Source: CAZOIA01 sp964579675
Lineage (GTDB): Bacteria > Planctomycetota > Phycisphaerae > UBA1845 > PWPN01
Reading direction: 5' to 3'
Assembly (NCBI GenBank): GCA_964579675.1
Contig: CAZOIA010000044.1
Span: forward strand, 1-31,640
Length of the DNA stretch: 31,640 nucleotides
This document shows, in pieces, positions 8,158 through 16,195 of this stretch. Within the stretch, counting starts at the first letter, position 1. Each line of letters starts with the position of its first letter. A model generated the notes under the pieces. It was not told the origin of the DNA. It ran no database searches and was given only the letters and a program-made list of their open reading frames with translations. Made by a program: the position numbers and the translations under genes.

Positions 8158-9609
8158 TTACGGCGTGCAATTGGGATCGGCGGGGACACCCGGCCCGCTG
8201 AGGCAGCGCTGGAACAGGCCGAAGTCCGCCTGGTCAACGTCGTCGTCGGCATCCAGGTCGGCCACGGTGCAGCAAACGGTGGGCGGGCCGATGCCCGGCC
8301 CGGTGGCACATTCATAGAAGTAGCCGAAGTCGTCCTCATCGACGTCGCCGTCGCGGTCGAAATCCGGGGGGACAAGATTGGGCGGCGGGCACGCCCATTT
8401 TGCGATGCGTTTGGAGGGGACGCAGCCAGCGTTGATGAAGTCGCCTCCCACGTAGAGGGCGCCGTCGAACGGTGCCAAGTCATAAACGATGGCCTCACGC
8501 GGGGGGCAGTTACAGGAAGGGCTGCACCAACAGGGATCGGAGTCGTCGTCCCGGATACCGGCTCCCAGTCCTGACCAGGTCGCCCCGTCCCATCTGGCGA
8601 TGCGGCGCATCTCGACGCCGTCGGCTTCGGTGAACCGGCCGGCGGCATAGAGGGCCAGCCCCGTGCCATCGTCGAAGACGGTCAGGGCGTTGACCGGTTC
8701 GTCGCACAGCCCGGTTCCCAGGGCTGACCACGTGGAGCCGTCCCACCTGGCGATGCGCCGTGCATTCGATTCGCCTCCCGCGCTGAGAAAGTTGCCCCCG
8801 GCATAGAGCGCGCCGTTGAACACCGCCAGTGCGTTTACGACGCTGGTCGTGCCCGTACCCGGCACTGACCACACGCTGCCATCCCATTTGGCAATGTTGC
8901 TTCCCGGGCCGGTGAACATGCCGGCGGCGTATAGGACGGGACCCGTGCCGTCATTGAAAACAGTCAGGGAGCGGACAAATGCGACCGGAAAGCCAGTGAC
9001 CCCACCACCCAGGGGTGAGAAGTTCGTGCCATCCCACTTGGCGATACGCTGGGCGCCGATACCCCCGGCGCTGGTGAAGATGCCACCGACATAGAGCGCG
9101 GGCCCATGGCCGTCGTCGTAGACGGCCAGTGCGGAGACTTCGCCGCTGGTGCCGGCAACCTGATGGGTTCCATCGCGCAGAGCTGACCATGCAGCCCCGT
9201 CCCATTTGGCGATGCAGTTGACGGATACGCCCCCGGCGGTGAGGAAATCGCCCCCGGCATAGAGGGCCGGTCCGGAGCCGTCGTCAAAGACCGCCAACTC
9301 GGAAACCCTGCCGTCCATCCCGATGCCCAGCGGTGACCAGGTTGTCCCATTGAACTTGGCGATGCGGCTGGCGGGTACGCCCCCGGCGGTGGTGAAGTCG
9401 CCCCCGGCAAACAGTGCCGGCCCGCTCCCGTCGTCGAAGATGACGAGAGCGTGGACGATATCGTCCAGTCCCTGTTGAGTGAATCCACCGGCCCACTCGG
9501 GCGTGCACGGATCCCCGAGGGTCTGGCTGCCTGCGAACAGCCAGATCGCCGCCAAGCACGGGATGCCCCGCCGGAGCCCCCGCTTCTTTCCGAATCCTGA
9601 TCCTGGCAT
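8158..9609 (-). CDS. Secreted seven-repeat (beta-propeller-like) protein with C-terminal dockerin
   Basis: This 483-aa protein has a signal peptide (basic start, then IPCLAAIWLFAGSQTLG). Seven repeats of about 45-55 residues follow, each built on LAVFDDGSGPALYAGGDF, TAGG, and RIAKWDGTTWSxLG; the fourth is shortened and the seventh incomplete. Seven such units suggest a seven-bladed propeller. The C-terminus has two calcium-loop motifs, DFDRDGDVDEDDFGYF and DLDADDDVDQADFGLF, forming a type I dockerin, with cysteine-containing segments between. Planctomycetes encode many such proteins; cohesin partners are often unknown. The ATG at 9609 is chosen because GAGGT lies 5 nt upstream and the signal peptide begins there; a longer in-frame extension to 9789 has shadow-like composition. 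The gene diverges from the exopolysaccharide locus. A role in extracellular binding is an inference. Confidence 0.85.
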   Translation of the reverse strand: MPGSGFGKKRGLRRGIPCLAAIWLFAGSQTLGDPCTPEWAGGFTQQGLDDIVHALVIFDDGSGPALFAGGDFTTAGGVPASRIAKFNGTTWSPLGIGMDGRVSELAVFDDGSGPALYAGGDFLTAGGVSVNCIAKWDGAAWSALRDGTHQVAGTSGEVSALAVYDDGHGPALYVGGIFTSAGGIGAQRIAKWDGTNFSPLGGGVTGFPVAFVRSLTVFNDGTGPVLYAAGMFTGPGSNIAKWDGSVWSVPGTGTTSVVNALAVFNGALYAGGNFLSAGGESNARRIARWDGSTWSALGTGLCDEPVNALTVFDDGTGLALYAAGRFTEADGVEMRRIARWDGATWSGLGAGIRDDDSDPCWCSPSCNCPPREAIVYDLAPFDGALYVGGDFINAGCVPSKRIAKWACPPPNLVPPDFDRDGDVDEDDFGYFYECATGPGIGPPTVCCTVADLDADDDVDQADFGLFQRCLSGPGVPADPNCTP

Positions 9610-9652
9610 GGCGACCTCGCTTGTCCCGGTCGGTGATCTCTGATGGTATTCA

Positions 9653-9681
9653 ATTCTACCCTTGGGTTGCAAGGGAAGGCG
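9653..9681 (-). promoter_or_regulatory. Possible promoter/operator of the dockerin gene
   Basis: On the minus strand TAGAAT (plus 9653-9658) lies 43 nt before the ATG. The 17 nt that would form the -35/-10 spacer (9659-9675) are a perfect 6-bp inverted repeat, CCCTTG/CAAGGG, with a 5-nt loop. The corresponding -35 (CGCCTT) is poor, so this is tentative. Confidence 0.25.
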
Positions 9682-9833
9682 GCGGACATCGCAGATATCT
9701 CCTTCTTCGTCGGACCACGAATGGCGGGCCGGAGGGACGCTTGCCCGGGCGCGACGCCGTGACCGGAGGTGGCGTCCTTGCCAGTTCAAGCGCGTAGAGC
9801 CTATAACCGCCAGCCGAAAATGGGCTCCTGGAC

Positions 9834-9864
9834 TTGACTAAGGGCCATAGTGGCGTGCTATAAT
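9834..9864 (+). promoter_or_regulatory. Strong sigma-70-type promoter at the start of the EPS locus
   Basis: TTGACT (9834-9839) and a perfect TATAAT (9859-9864) are separated by 19 nt. Transcription should start near 9870, about 370 nt before the first coding start at 10240. Confidence 0.6.
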
Positions 9865-9869
9865 GGGCA

Positions 9870-10100
9870 ATTCCCCGACGGGTGGTACCCACTTCTCGGG
9901 ACACCAGACAGACCCTGGGGGGCGACACTTCAGGCAGGGGAATCAGGCGACGGTCAGTCTGGCATCTTGCCTCAGGGAGGGGCGTGTGGTTGCGAAGAAC
10001 GAGACTATCAGCCGCCTTTCTTGATGCCCGAGACCCAAGTTCGCAATGCGGGTTGCTTGAGCTGATCGAGTGACCGGGGAACGCCAGTAACTTCTTTTTT
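9870..10100 (+). ncRNA. Putative structured RNA or long regulatory leader
   Basis: The segment begins at the expected transcription start and ends with T6 (10095-10100). Its ends pair: TTCCCCG (9871-9877) with CGGGGAA (10075-10081). Inside are CCAGACAGACC (9904-9914) with GGTCAGTCTGG (9952-9962), which has one A/A mismatch in 11 positions, and TTGCGAA (9990-9996) with TTCGCAA (10040-10046), perfect. A competing hairpin CCCGA/TCGGG (9874-9900) and a second GGGGAA (9937-9942) could switch with the closing stem. I do not recognise a known class: the RNase P, tmRNA and SRP core motifs are absent, and I could not match 6S or any common riboswitch by eye. A separate small RNA and the 5' leader of the heparinase-like gene are both possible. 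Short reading frames across it are unconvincing. Confidence 0.4.
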
Positions 10101-10239
10101 CACAATCGGTTATGCTCATACTCTGAGTGCGGCCGACCGGGACGGAGTCTAGGCGAATCCGGAGTCGCCCTGGCGGAACGACCTCGGGCGGTCCCGCCGG
10201 GGCTTTGTGGTCAGTGGGCCGCGTCCCGCTCGGGAGAAA

Positions 10240-12288
10240 ATGACAGATAGGAGTGACGGGAACTTGCAGTCCCTGGCCTGGTATGCTCGCCGTCTGGGTT
10301 CGATGTCGCCGCCGGAAATGTGGTGGCGTCTGGCGTCGAGGATTCGGAGGTGCGTTGATCGGTGGGCTGTTCCCGTGCGGCGCCGGCCGATGGATTGTCA
10401 CAAGGTGGTGGCCGGCGATGGCGACTCGCTGGCCGTCCGATCAGAGGTTGTCGGCCGTGGTTTCCCGCCGGCGGGTGACGCGGAAGGGCTGCCGCCCGCG
10501 GCCGGGCGGTGGCGTCGCGAGCTGATCGACCAGGCGGATCGCCTTTGCCGACATCGGCTGGACCTCTTCGATCTTGAAGACCATGACCTCGGGTCCGAAA
10601 TCGACTGGAATTACGAATACAAGGCCCGGAAAAAGACGCCGATGAGGTTCGCCCCGGCCATTGACTATCGGAGCTATGCCGAGACGGGTGACTGCAAGTT
10701 TGTGTGGGAACTGAATCGGCACCAGCATTGGGTGGTGCTGGCCCGAGCCTATCGCCTGACCGGTGACCACCGGTACGCCGCCGCCGTAGTCAGGCAACTG
10801 GATTCCTGGATTCGGCAGTGTCCTTACGGGCTTGGGATGAACTGGCGCAGCCCGCTGGAGCTTGGCATCCGGCTGATCAACTGGGTGTGGGCATTGGAGT
10901 TGATTCGTCCCTGCGGTTTGCTGACGCGGGACCTGAGGCGCCGAGTGCTGGGCGTGGTGTATCGCCATCTGTGGGACGTATCCCGAACGTACTCCCGGTT
11001 TTCGTCGGCGAATAATCATCTGATCGGGGAAGCCGCGGGCGTTTTCATCGCCAGCAGTTATTTCACCGCCCTGAAGGACGCCCCCACGTGGCAAAAGCAG
11101 AGTCGGGAGATCCTGTCAACCGAGATCGTCGCCCAGACTTGGCCCGACGGCGGGAACCGCGAACAGGCGATGGGTTATCACCTGTTCGGGCTCGAAATGT
11201 TTCTGCTGGCGGGGCTGGCAGCTCGAAACATGGGCGAGGATTTTCCGAGCGGCTATTGGGACTTTCTGGAACGAATGTTCGAGTTTCTTGCCGCCTTCAC
11301 TGAAGGTGGTGACGCCCTGCCGATGTTCGGCGACTGCGACGACGGATACGTTCTGGACCTGGACGGGCGGGCGAATCATGTCCGCGGGCTACTGGCAGTG
11401 GGAGCGGCGGTCTTCGGGCGGGGCGATTTCAAGGCGTTGTCGGGAGGGTGTGGCGAGCGGGTATTCTGGCTCCTGGGCCCGGCGGCCTTCAAGGAGTATG
11501 AAGGGATGGGTGCCGACGGTGCGGGTGAGCCACTTCCATCCCGGGCGTTTGCCGACACGGGGTATTACCTGTTGCAAAGCGGTCACCGCAACGGCAGGGA
11601 CCGGATCAGCGTGACATTTGACTGTGGCGAGTTGGGGTTTGGGGCGATAGCGGCCCACGGGCACGCCGACGCCTTGAGCTTCACCCTGCGTGCATTCGGC
11701 GCCGAGGTGATCGTTGATCCCGGAACTTACGACTACTTCACGTACGGGCGGTGGCGAGATTACTTCAGAAGCACGCGGGCCCATAACACGGTGGTGGTCG
11801 ATGGGCGGGATCAATCCGAGATGCTCGGTCCGTTCTTGTGGGGCAGGCGGGCGGGGGCACGGTGTTTGCGATGGGAACCGGGGGAGGATGGCGGCACGGT
11901 GGTCGGCGAACACGATGGGTACGCGGACCTGTTCGAACCAGTGGTTCACCGGCGGACAATCAAGCTTGAGGGTCATCGGGGCACGATCGTGGTCCGAGAC
12001 GAGCTGATCGGTACGGGGCGACACGCCGCAGCCTTCCACCTGCATCTGGCCGCACATTGCTCCGTGCGGGAGACTTCCCGGAACCGGTTCGTCGCCGACT
12101 GCGGGAGGGGAGCAGTCTCAGTTGAGTTCGACCCCCGCCTCTGCGTTTCGGTGCTTCGAGGCACCGAGGAGCCGATTCTGGGCTGGGTCAGCCCAGGGTA
12201 TCACCGCAAGGAGGCGAGCCCGACCCTGAGGGGTTGCTGCGAGTGGGAAACGAACCTGACCACGGTGACAAAGTTTACAGTAAGATAA
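10240..12288 (+). CDS. Heparinase II/III-family polysaccharide lyase
   Basis: This 682-aa protein matches the two-part heparinase II/III architecture. An alpha-helical toroid N-domain (about 10-400) carries EIDWNYEYKAR, ELNRHQHWVVLARAY, SSANNHLIGEAAG (258-260 NNH) and NREQAMGYHLFGLEM. A beta-sandwich C-domain (about 435-680) carries AAHGHADALSFTLRAFG (471-487) and RSTRAHNTVVVDGRDQSE (510-527). Conserved Asn, His, Tyr and Arg positions typical of uronate lyases are present. No signal peptide is evident. Relatives are common in exopolysaccharide clusters, where they may trim or recycle polymer; the substrate is unknown. The start at 10240 has GGGAG just upstream and yields the usual N-terminus (LAWYARRLGSMSPPEMWWR); an in-frame GTG at 10207 is less likely. 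It is the first coding gene of the locus and is followed by 220 nt containing a second promoter candidate. Confidence 0.85.
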   Translation: MTDRSDGNLQSLAWYARRLGSMSPPEMWWRLASRIRRCVDRWAVPVRRRPMDCHKVVAGDGDSLAVRSEVVGRGFPPAGDAEGLPPAAGRWRRELIDQADRLCRHRLDLFDLEDHDLGSEIDWNYEYKARKKTPMRFAPAIDYRSYAETGDCKFVWELNRHQHWVVLARAYRLTGDHRYAAAVVRQLDSWIRQCPYGLGMNWRSPLELGIRLINWVWALELIRPCGLLTRDLRRRVLGVVYRHLWDVSRTYSRFSSANNHLIGEAAGVFIASSYFTALKDAPTWQKQSREILSTEIVAQTWPDGGNREQAMGYHLFGLEMFLLAGLAARNMGEDFPSGYWDFLERMFEFLAAFTEGGDALPMFGDCDDGYVLDLDGRANHVRGLLAVGAAVFGRGDFKALSGGCGERVFWLLGPAAFKEYEGMGADGAGEPLPSRAFADTGYYLLQSGHRNGRDRISVTFDCGELGFGAIAAHGHADALSFTLRAFGAEVIVDPGTYDYFTYGRWRDYFRSTRAHNTVVVDGRDQSEMLGPFLWGRRAGARCLRWEPGEDGGTVVGEHDGYADLFEPVVHRRTIKLEGHRGTIVVRDELIGTGRHAAAFHLHLAAHCSVRETSRNRFVADCGRGAVSVEFDPRLCVSVLRGTEEPILGWVSPGYHRKEASPTLRGCCEWETNLTTVTKFTVR

Positions 12289-12323
12289 CATTCTGTCAGG
12301 TTTTAGTTCATTATAGGCAACAC

Positions 12324-12339
12324 TGGTGCTTGCTTTGCA
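12324..12339 (+). promoter_or_regulatory. Sigma-54-like (-24/-12) promoter
   Basis: TGGTGCT-N4-TTGCA matches the RpoN pattern TGGCACG-N4-TTGCW, with the invariant GG and GC exactly 10 nt apart. It would start transcription near 12351, 158 nt before the next gene. A 6-bp hairpin ATCTCA/TGAGAT (12376-12401) lies in that leader. PEP-CTERM/EPS systems in other bacteria are often controlled by the PrsK/PrsR pair acting with RpoN, which makes this plausible but unproven. Confidence 0.4.
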
Positions 12340-12494
12340 GCGGCTGGAGGGGTAGACTGCCCATGATAGGAGCTCATCTCAAGGTGCGGCGGTTCTGAGA
12401 TCCGGGCCGGACTCGACCAGAATTTAATGTGCGCGCAAAGGAGTGCAGGTGAAAGAGGGCATATAGCCGGGTATCGCGAGGGGCGAAGAGACAC

Positions 12495-12500
12495 GAGGAG
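12495..12500 (+). promoter_or_regulatory. Ribosome binding site deciding a GTG start
   Basis: GAGGAG lies 8 nt before the GTG at 12509. A second purine run, AAGGAGA (12502-12508), abuts the start and is too close to act. The in-frame ATG at 12524 is too far from either. Confidence 0.55.
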
Positions 12501-12508
12501 TAAGGAGA

Positions 12509-13795
12509 GTGGCCAGGCGCGCAATGGTTTCCAGTTGTGAGTTCTCCCCTGCAAGAGGCGAGTTGGCGGAGGGGAAGAGACGGGCGGTGGAGCCCGGCTC
12601 CATTCAAGGGATTATCCTGGCCGGCGTGCATGCGTGGGGTTGTTGCTCGCTGGAGCGAGTGGCTGCTCGCCCGCTGGTGCCGATCGCCGGCCGGCCGTTG
12701 ATTGCGCACACCCTCAGTTGGCTTCGCGAAGGGGGGATCACCAGCGCAAGCATCTGTGCGAACAGTGACACCGTGTTCTTGCGCCGGTGTCTGGGTACGG
12801 GGCACGAGCTGAGGATTGAGCTGGACTATTACGAGGATGTCATGCCGCGGGGCCCGGCGGGGTGCACCCGAGATGCCGTGGCTGACGGTCAGGCGGCGTT
12901 GTTCGTCGTGGCGGAGGGGACGATCGTGCCCCGGATCGACCTTACGGATTTGCTCGAGCACCACGAAGCGGCGAACGCGACGTTGACCATCGTGGCGGCG
13001 CGTTCCGGTGCCGCCGGCGCGGGTTCGGAGCAGCTTCTGGAGCCGGTGGGCATCTACGTGTGTTCCCGTCGTGCCCTGGCGTACATACCTGAGACGGGAT
13101 ACCAGGACATCAAGGAGGCGCTGATCCCGCGATTGCACGCCGGCGGCGAGCGTGTGGCGACCTACGTGGTGGATGGCGATTGGGCCCCGCGGGTGACCGG
13201 ATCGGCCTCTTATTTGGCGGTGAGTAAGTGGGTGCTCGGACAGATGGCGCGTCGCCGGGTATGCCCGGAGGGATATGCGCGCCGAGGTGAGGCCTGGGTG
13301 CACGAATCGGCCCAGGTGGCTTCGACGGTCCGGTTGCTGGGCCCCGTGCTGATCGAACCCGGTTGCGCGATTGAAGGCGGGGCGGCGATTGTGGGTCCGG
13401 CGGTAATCGGGTCGGGCTGCACCTTGGCCGGCGACGCCGTGGTCAGCCGATCGGTGCTTTGGAATGACTGTCAGGTGGGGGCAGGAGCGACCCTCGACCA
13501 TTGCGTGCTCACCGATCACGCGATCATCGATGCGGACGCAATGGTCAGAAACACCGTGTGTGTTCCACCTGCCCGGGGCAAGGCTTCAACATTGATCGAG
13601 CGGTTGAGTTCGTACTGCTGGCCTGCCCGGGACGGGGCCAGCATCCTGAAGCGTCTTCGTGGTTCTCACGGCGATGGGGCGGCGGCAGAAGGTGAGACGC
13701 TTGTGGACACCGCGAGCTACCAGCCGGTGGCCAGTTCGGCGGCGGTCGGGAAGAGCCGTGACGTAACCACTTCAATCGAGGGGGAGATACCATGA
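12509..13795 (+). CDS. Degenerate sugar nucleotidyltransferase with left-handed beta-helix
   Basis: This 428-aa protein has an NTP-transferase-like Rossmann domain (about 32-245) and a hexapeptide beta-helix (about 264-350: VHESAQV, RLLGPVLIEPG, IEGGAAIVGPAVIG). The order is that of GDP-mannose or glucose-1-phosphate nucleotidyltransferases. However, the nucleotide-binding signature GGxGTRL is replaced by ILAGVHAWGCCSLER, and the metal-binding Asp of the usual NGD motif reads VVAEGT. The sugar-side motifs RPLVPIAGRPLIAHTL and GPAGCTRDA remain. Loss of those residues argues against ordinary nucleotidyl transfer; a regulatory or sugar-binding role is possible. The C-terminal 70 residues are low-complexity. 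Translation starts at a GTG, and the stop overlaps the next ATG by four bases (ATGA), implying coupling to the chain-length kinase. Its organisation resembles the N-terminal half of the protein at 16196-17959. Confidence 0.75.
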   Translation: MARRAMVSSCEFSPARGELAEGKRRAVEPGSIQGIILAGVHAWGCCSLERVAARPLVPIAGRPLIAHTLSWLREGGITSASICANSDTVFLRRCLGTGHELRIELDYYEDVMPRGPAGCTRDAVADGQAALFVVAEGTIVPRIDLTDLLEHHEAANATLTIVAARSGAAGAGSEQLLEPVGIYVCSRRALAYIPETGYQDIKEALIPRLHAGGERVATYVVDGDWAPRVTGSASYLAVSKWVLGQMARRRVCPEGYARRGEAWVHESAQVASTVRLLGPVLIEPGCAIEGGAAIVGPAVIGSGCTLAGDAVVSRSVLWNDCQVGAGATLDHCVLTDHAIIDADAMVRNTVCVPPARGKASTLIERLSSYCWPARDGASILKRLRGSHGDGAAAEGETLVDTASYQPVASSAAVGKSRDVTTSIEGEIP

Positions 13796-16164
13796 TGAAA
13801 GAGCCGGGACAGGAGTCATCCGGACCTCAGCGCGAATCTGAGTCTCACGTGGTGCCCGTGCGCCGGGTGGGCCGGCCGGCATCGGATCTGCTAGAGGGTT
13901 CGGACTACGACGGGGTGTCGCCGGATTACCCAGGCGGCGGTCTCGTTTCGTCCACTCCCTCGCTGGTACGCTCGCTGCTGCGGCGCAAGTGGCTGATCAT
14001 CGGGGTTTTCGTGCTGGTTTCCGCCGTGACGGTTCCCCTGATCTGGATCATGGTGATTCCGACCTACCGGGCCACCGCGGTTGTGCGTATCACCCCGGTG
14101 TTGAACCCCATCCTGTTCAAGTCCGAGAAGACCGGGGCCATCCCGTTCTACACGTCGTACGTGAACACGCAGGTGTCGATCATTCGAAGCCCGACGGTTC
14201 TCGAGCGCGTTCTCGACCGGCCAGAAGTCCGCGAGACGAGCTGGTACAAGGGGTTGGGCGCCTCGCTGCTCGGAGACTCATCCACGCCGCTGGAGGCCCT
14301 ACAGAGGACACTGGCGGCCCTCCCGCGCCGGGGGACCGAGTTAATAGACATTTCGGTTAATGATCGCAATCCCAACGACGCCAAAGAGGTCGTCAACGTT
14401 GTCGTGGCTGAGTACAAGAAGCTCAACGATGAGATCCACAAGGCCAGTGATGTGACTCTTTTCGAGACGTTGACCCGGGAACGCGATCAACTCCAAATGA
14501 CGATCAACGGGCTCATCGAGACCAAGTTCAACATCTCGAGCCAGCTTGGCACCGTCGCTCCGGAGGAGCTGCGGTCGCAGCTCAGCATGCAGCTCAGCCA
14601 TCTGGAGGGTCAGCGCGACAAGTTGACCCGGGAACTCAAGATGGTCCAGTGGCAACTCGGTCAGGTTCCGGCGGCGGCCACGATGCCCGCCGGGGATGGC
14701 GAACCCGGCAGTGTCGAGCAGCTCTATGCCCACGACCAGGAATGGCGGGCGCTGGATCGCAACCTGGAGGAGATCGATCATCAGTTGGAGCTTGCCCGCC
14801 GGAAGTTCGGGGAGGAGCATCCCACGATCGAGGATCTGCTGAGCCGGCGCGATTACTGCCGGCGGCTTCGAGACAAGCGGGAGGCTCAATTGGGCGACGA
14901 CTGGGAGAGTGTCCTGGGGCAACTCACGACCATGCCCGAAGGCACGACGCCGCGGGCGGCCCTGGAGCATCTGGTGGCGAAGAAGCGGCAGGAGATCGAG
15001 TTACTGGAGCAGGAGATCGAGCACCAGGGCGCCAAAGTTGCCCAAGCGGGCGAGATCGCCCAGGAAATCGCCCGCTACGAGGAGGAAATCGGGCAGAAGA
15101 GAGAACTGAGAGAAGCGATCCGCAAGCGGCTGGAGGTGCTGGAGATGGAGGGTAAGGCTCCGGCGCGGGTTCGGGTCGCGGCCTATGCCATGAAGCCTTC
15201 CAAGCCGGATCGTGATCGGCGGATCGTGCTGACCGCGATGGCGATGATGGGAGCCATGGTCGTGGGGCTGGCCGTCGGTTACGTCCGGTCCAGCCTGGAC
15301 AAGAGAATCTACGAGGCCAGCGAGGTCCAGCGTATCTACGAGGTGCCGTTCCTCGGCCTGTTGCCCAGGATCCCGGCCAAGAGCCTTCCCCGGGAACTGG
15401 GCGGAAGGTATTCGATCTCCCCGGGCAAGAAGGGCTACGAGCTTGCCACTTACTCCAGCCATTCCCTCATGGAAAACATGCGCATGATTCGAACGGCACT
15501 TCTGGAGCGGCTCAACCAGACCGGGGAGCAGGTGGTGCTCGTTACCAGTTCGCTTCCCAGGACCGGCAAGACTAGCGTGGCGGTGTTGCTGGCCAAGAGT
15601 CTGGCTGTCGTGGGCAAGCGCGTATTGCTGATCGAAGGGGATCTCCGCCGCCCCGCATTGGCAGAGCGTCTGGATATTGAGCTGCACGCGGGGCTGGCAG
15701 CGCTGCTCGAGGGCTCTGCGGATGAGACGGAGGCTATCGCCTCAGGCGGCATCGCGAACCTTGACATCCTGATGGCGGGCAAGGTGCCGGACGATTTCGA
15801 CCCGGAGCTGCTGGCCAACGGGGTGTTTGCAACCTGCCTCGAACGGTGGAGAAGCTCCTACGACTTCATCCTGGTGGACAGCCCCCCACTGCTGCCGGTC
15901 GCGGACGCCCAGATACTGGCCGGGCACGTGGACGGCACCATCATGGTCTTGAAGTCGTCACATGACCGGAAGAAGGAGGCTGCGGAGGCGTACAGCCAAT
16001 TGAGTGCGGCCGGAGGCAGGTTACTGGGTACGGTCCTGATCGGAGGGCACCACGGTCACAGCGGCGGTCACTACTACGATTACGGCTACTACTACGGGTA
16101 CTACTACAGCTACGCGTACAAGCGAAGGGACAAGAAGCCTGATTCCAATGTCTCCTCAACCTGA
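13792..16164 (+). CDS. Wzz/BY-kinase polysaccharide chain-length and export regulator
   Basis: This 790-aa inner-membrane protein has TM1 at about 67-89, a Wzz-type periplasmic start (YRATAVVRI), long coiled coils (about 205-455), TM2 at about 479-497, and a cytoplasmic tyrosine-kinase ATPase domain (about 560-760). Walker A is SSLPRTGKT (586-594). Walker A' reads VLLIEGDLRRP, with Glu615 where Asp is usual. Walker B is FILVDSPP (692-699). The C-terminus carries 11 tyrosines within residues 761-776, the expected autophosphorylation cluster. Such proteins control polymer length and open the export channel through phosphorylation cycles, together with a Wza-type protein (here at 18116). The ATG at 13792 has GGGGGAG upstream and overlaps the preceding stop. 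The fused kinase architecture is that of Gram-negative Wzc/ExoP proteins. Confidence 0.9.
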   Translation: MMKEPGQESSGPQRESESHVVPVRRVGRPASDLLEGSDYDGVSPDYPGGGLVSSTPSLVRSLLRRKWLIIGVFVLVSAVTVPLIWIMVIPTYRATAVVRITPVLNPILFKSEKTGAIPFYTSYVNTQVSIIRSPTVLERVLDRPEVRETSWYKGLGASLLGDSSTPLEALQRTLAALPRRGTELIDISVNDRNPNDAKEVVNVVVAEYKKLNDEIHKASDVTLFETLTRERDQLQMTINGLIETKFNISSQLGTVAPEELRSQLSMQLSHLEGQRDKLTRELKMVQWQLGQVPAAATMPAGDGEPGSVEQLYAHDQEWRALDRNLEEIDHQLELARRKFGEEHPTIEDLLSRRDYCRRLRDKREAQLGDDWESVLGQLTTMPEGTTPRAALEHLVAKKRQEIELLEQEIEHQGAKVAQAGEIAQEIARYEEEIGQKRELREAIRKRLEVLEMEGKAPARVRVAAYAMKPSKPDRDRRIVLTAMAMMGAMVVGLAVGYVRSSLDKRIYEASEVQRIYEVPFLGLLPRIPAKSLPRELGGRYSISPGKKGYELATYSSHSLMENMRMIRTALLERLNQTGEQVVLVTSSLPRTGKTSVAVLLAKSLAVVGKRVLLIEGDLRRPALAERLDIELHAGLAALLEGSADETEAIASGGIANLDILMAGKVPDDFDPELLANGVFATCLERWRSSYDFILVDSPPLLPVADAQILAGHVDGTIMVLKSSHDRKKEAAEAYSQLSAAGGRLLGTVLIGGHHGHSGGHYYDYGYYYGYYYSYAYKRRDKKPDSNVSST

Positions 16165-16195
16165 GAGCGCTGCTTTCGCGGCGGGGTAAGAACTC

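Noticed and set aside
9850..10065. 71-codon plus-strand frame within the structured EPS leader
   Set aside because: It begins within the -35/-10 spacer, before the predicted transcription start, has no ribosome site, and coincides with paired RNA segments.
10095..10100. T6 run as a classical intrinsic terminator
   Set aside because: The nearest stable stem ends about 10 nt earlier and the immediate upstream sequence does not fold into a compact GC hairpin, so only the possibility of an RNA 3' end is noted.
13792..16164. Antisense frames opposite the Wzz/kinase and export genes, such as 14341-14970 and 18236-18886
   Set aside because: They lie wholly inside well-supported genes and show no domain or ribosome site; they are typical third-position GC shadows.
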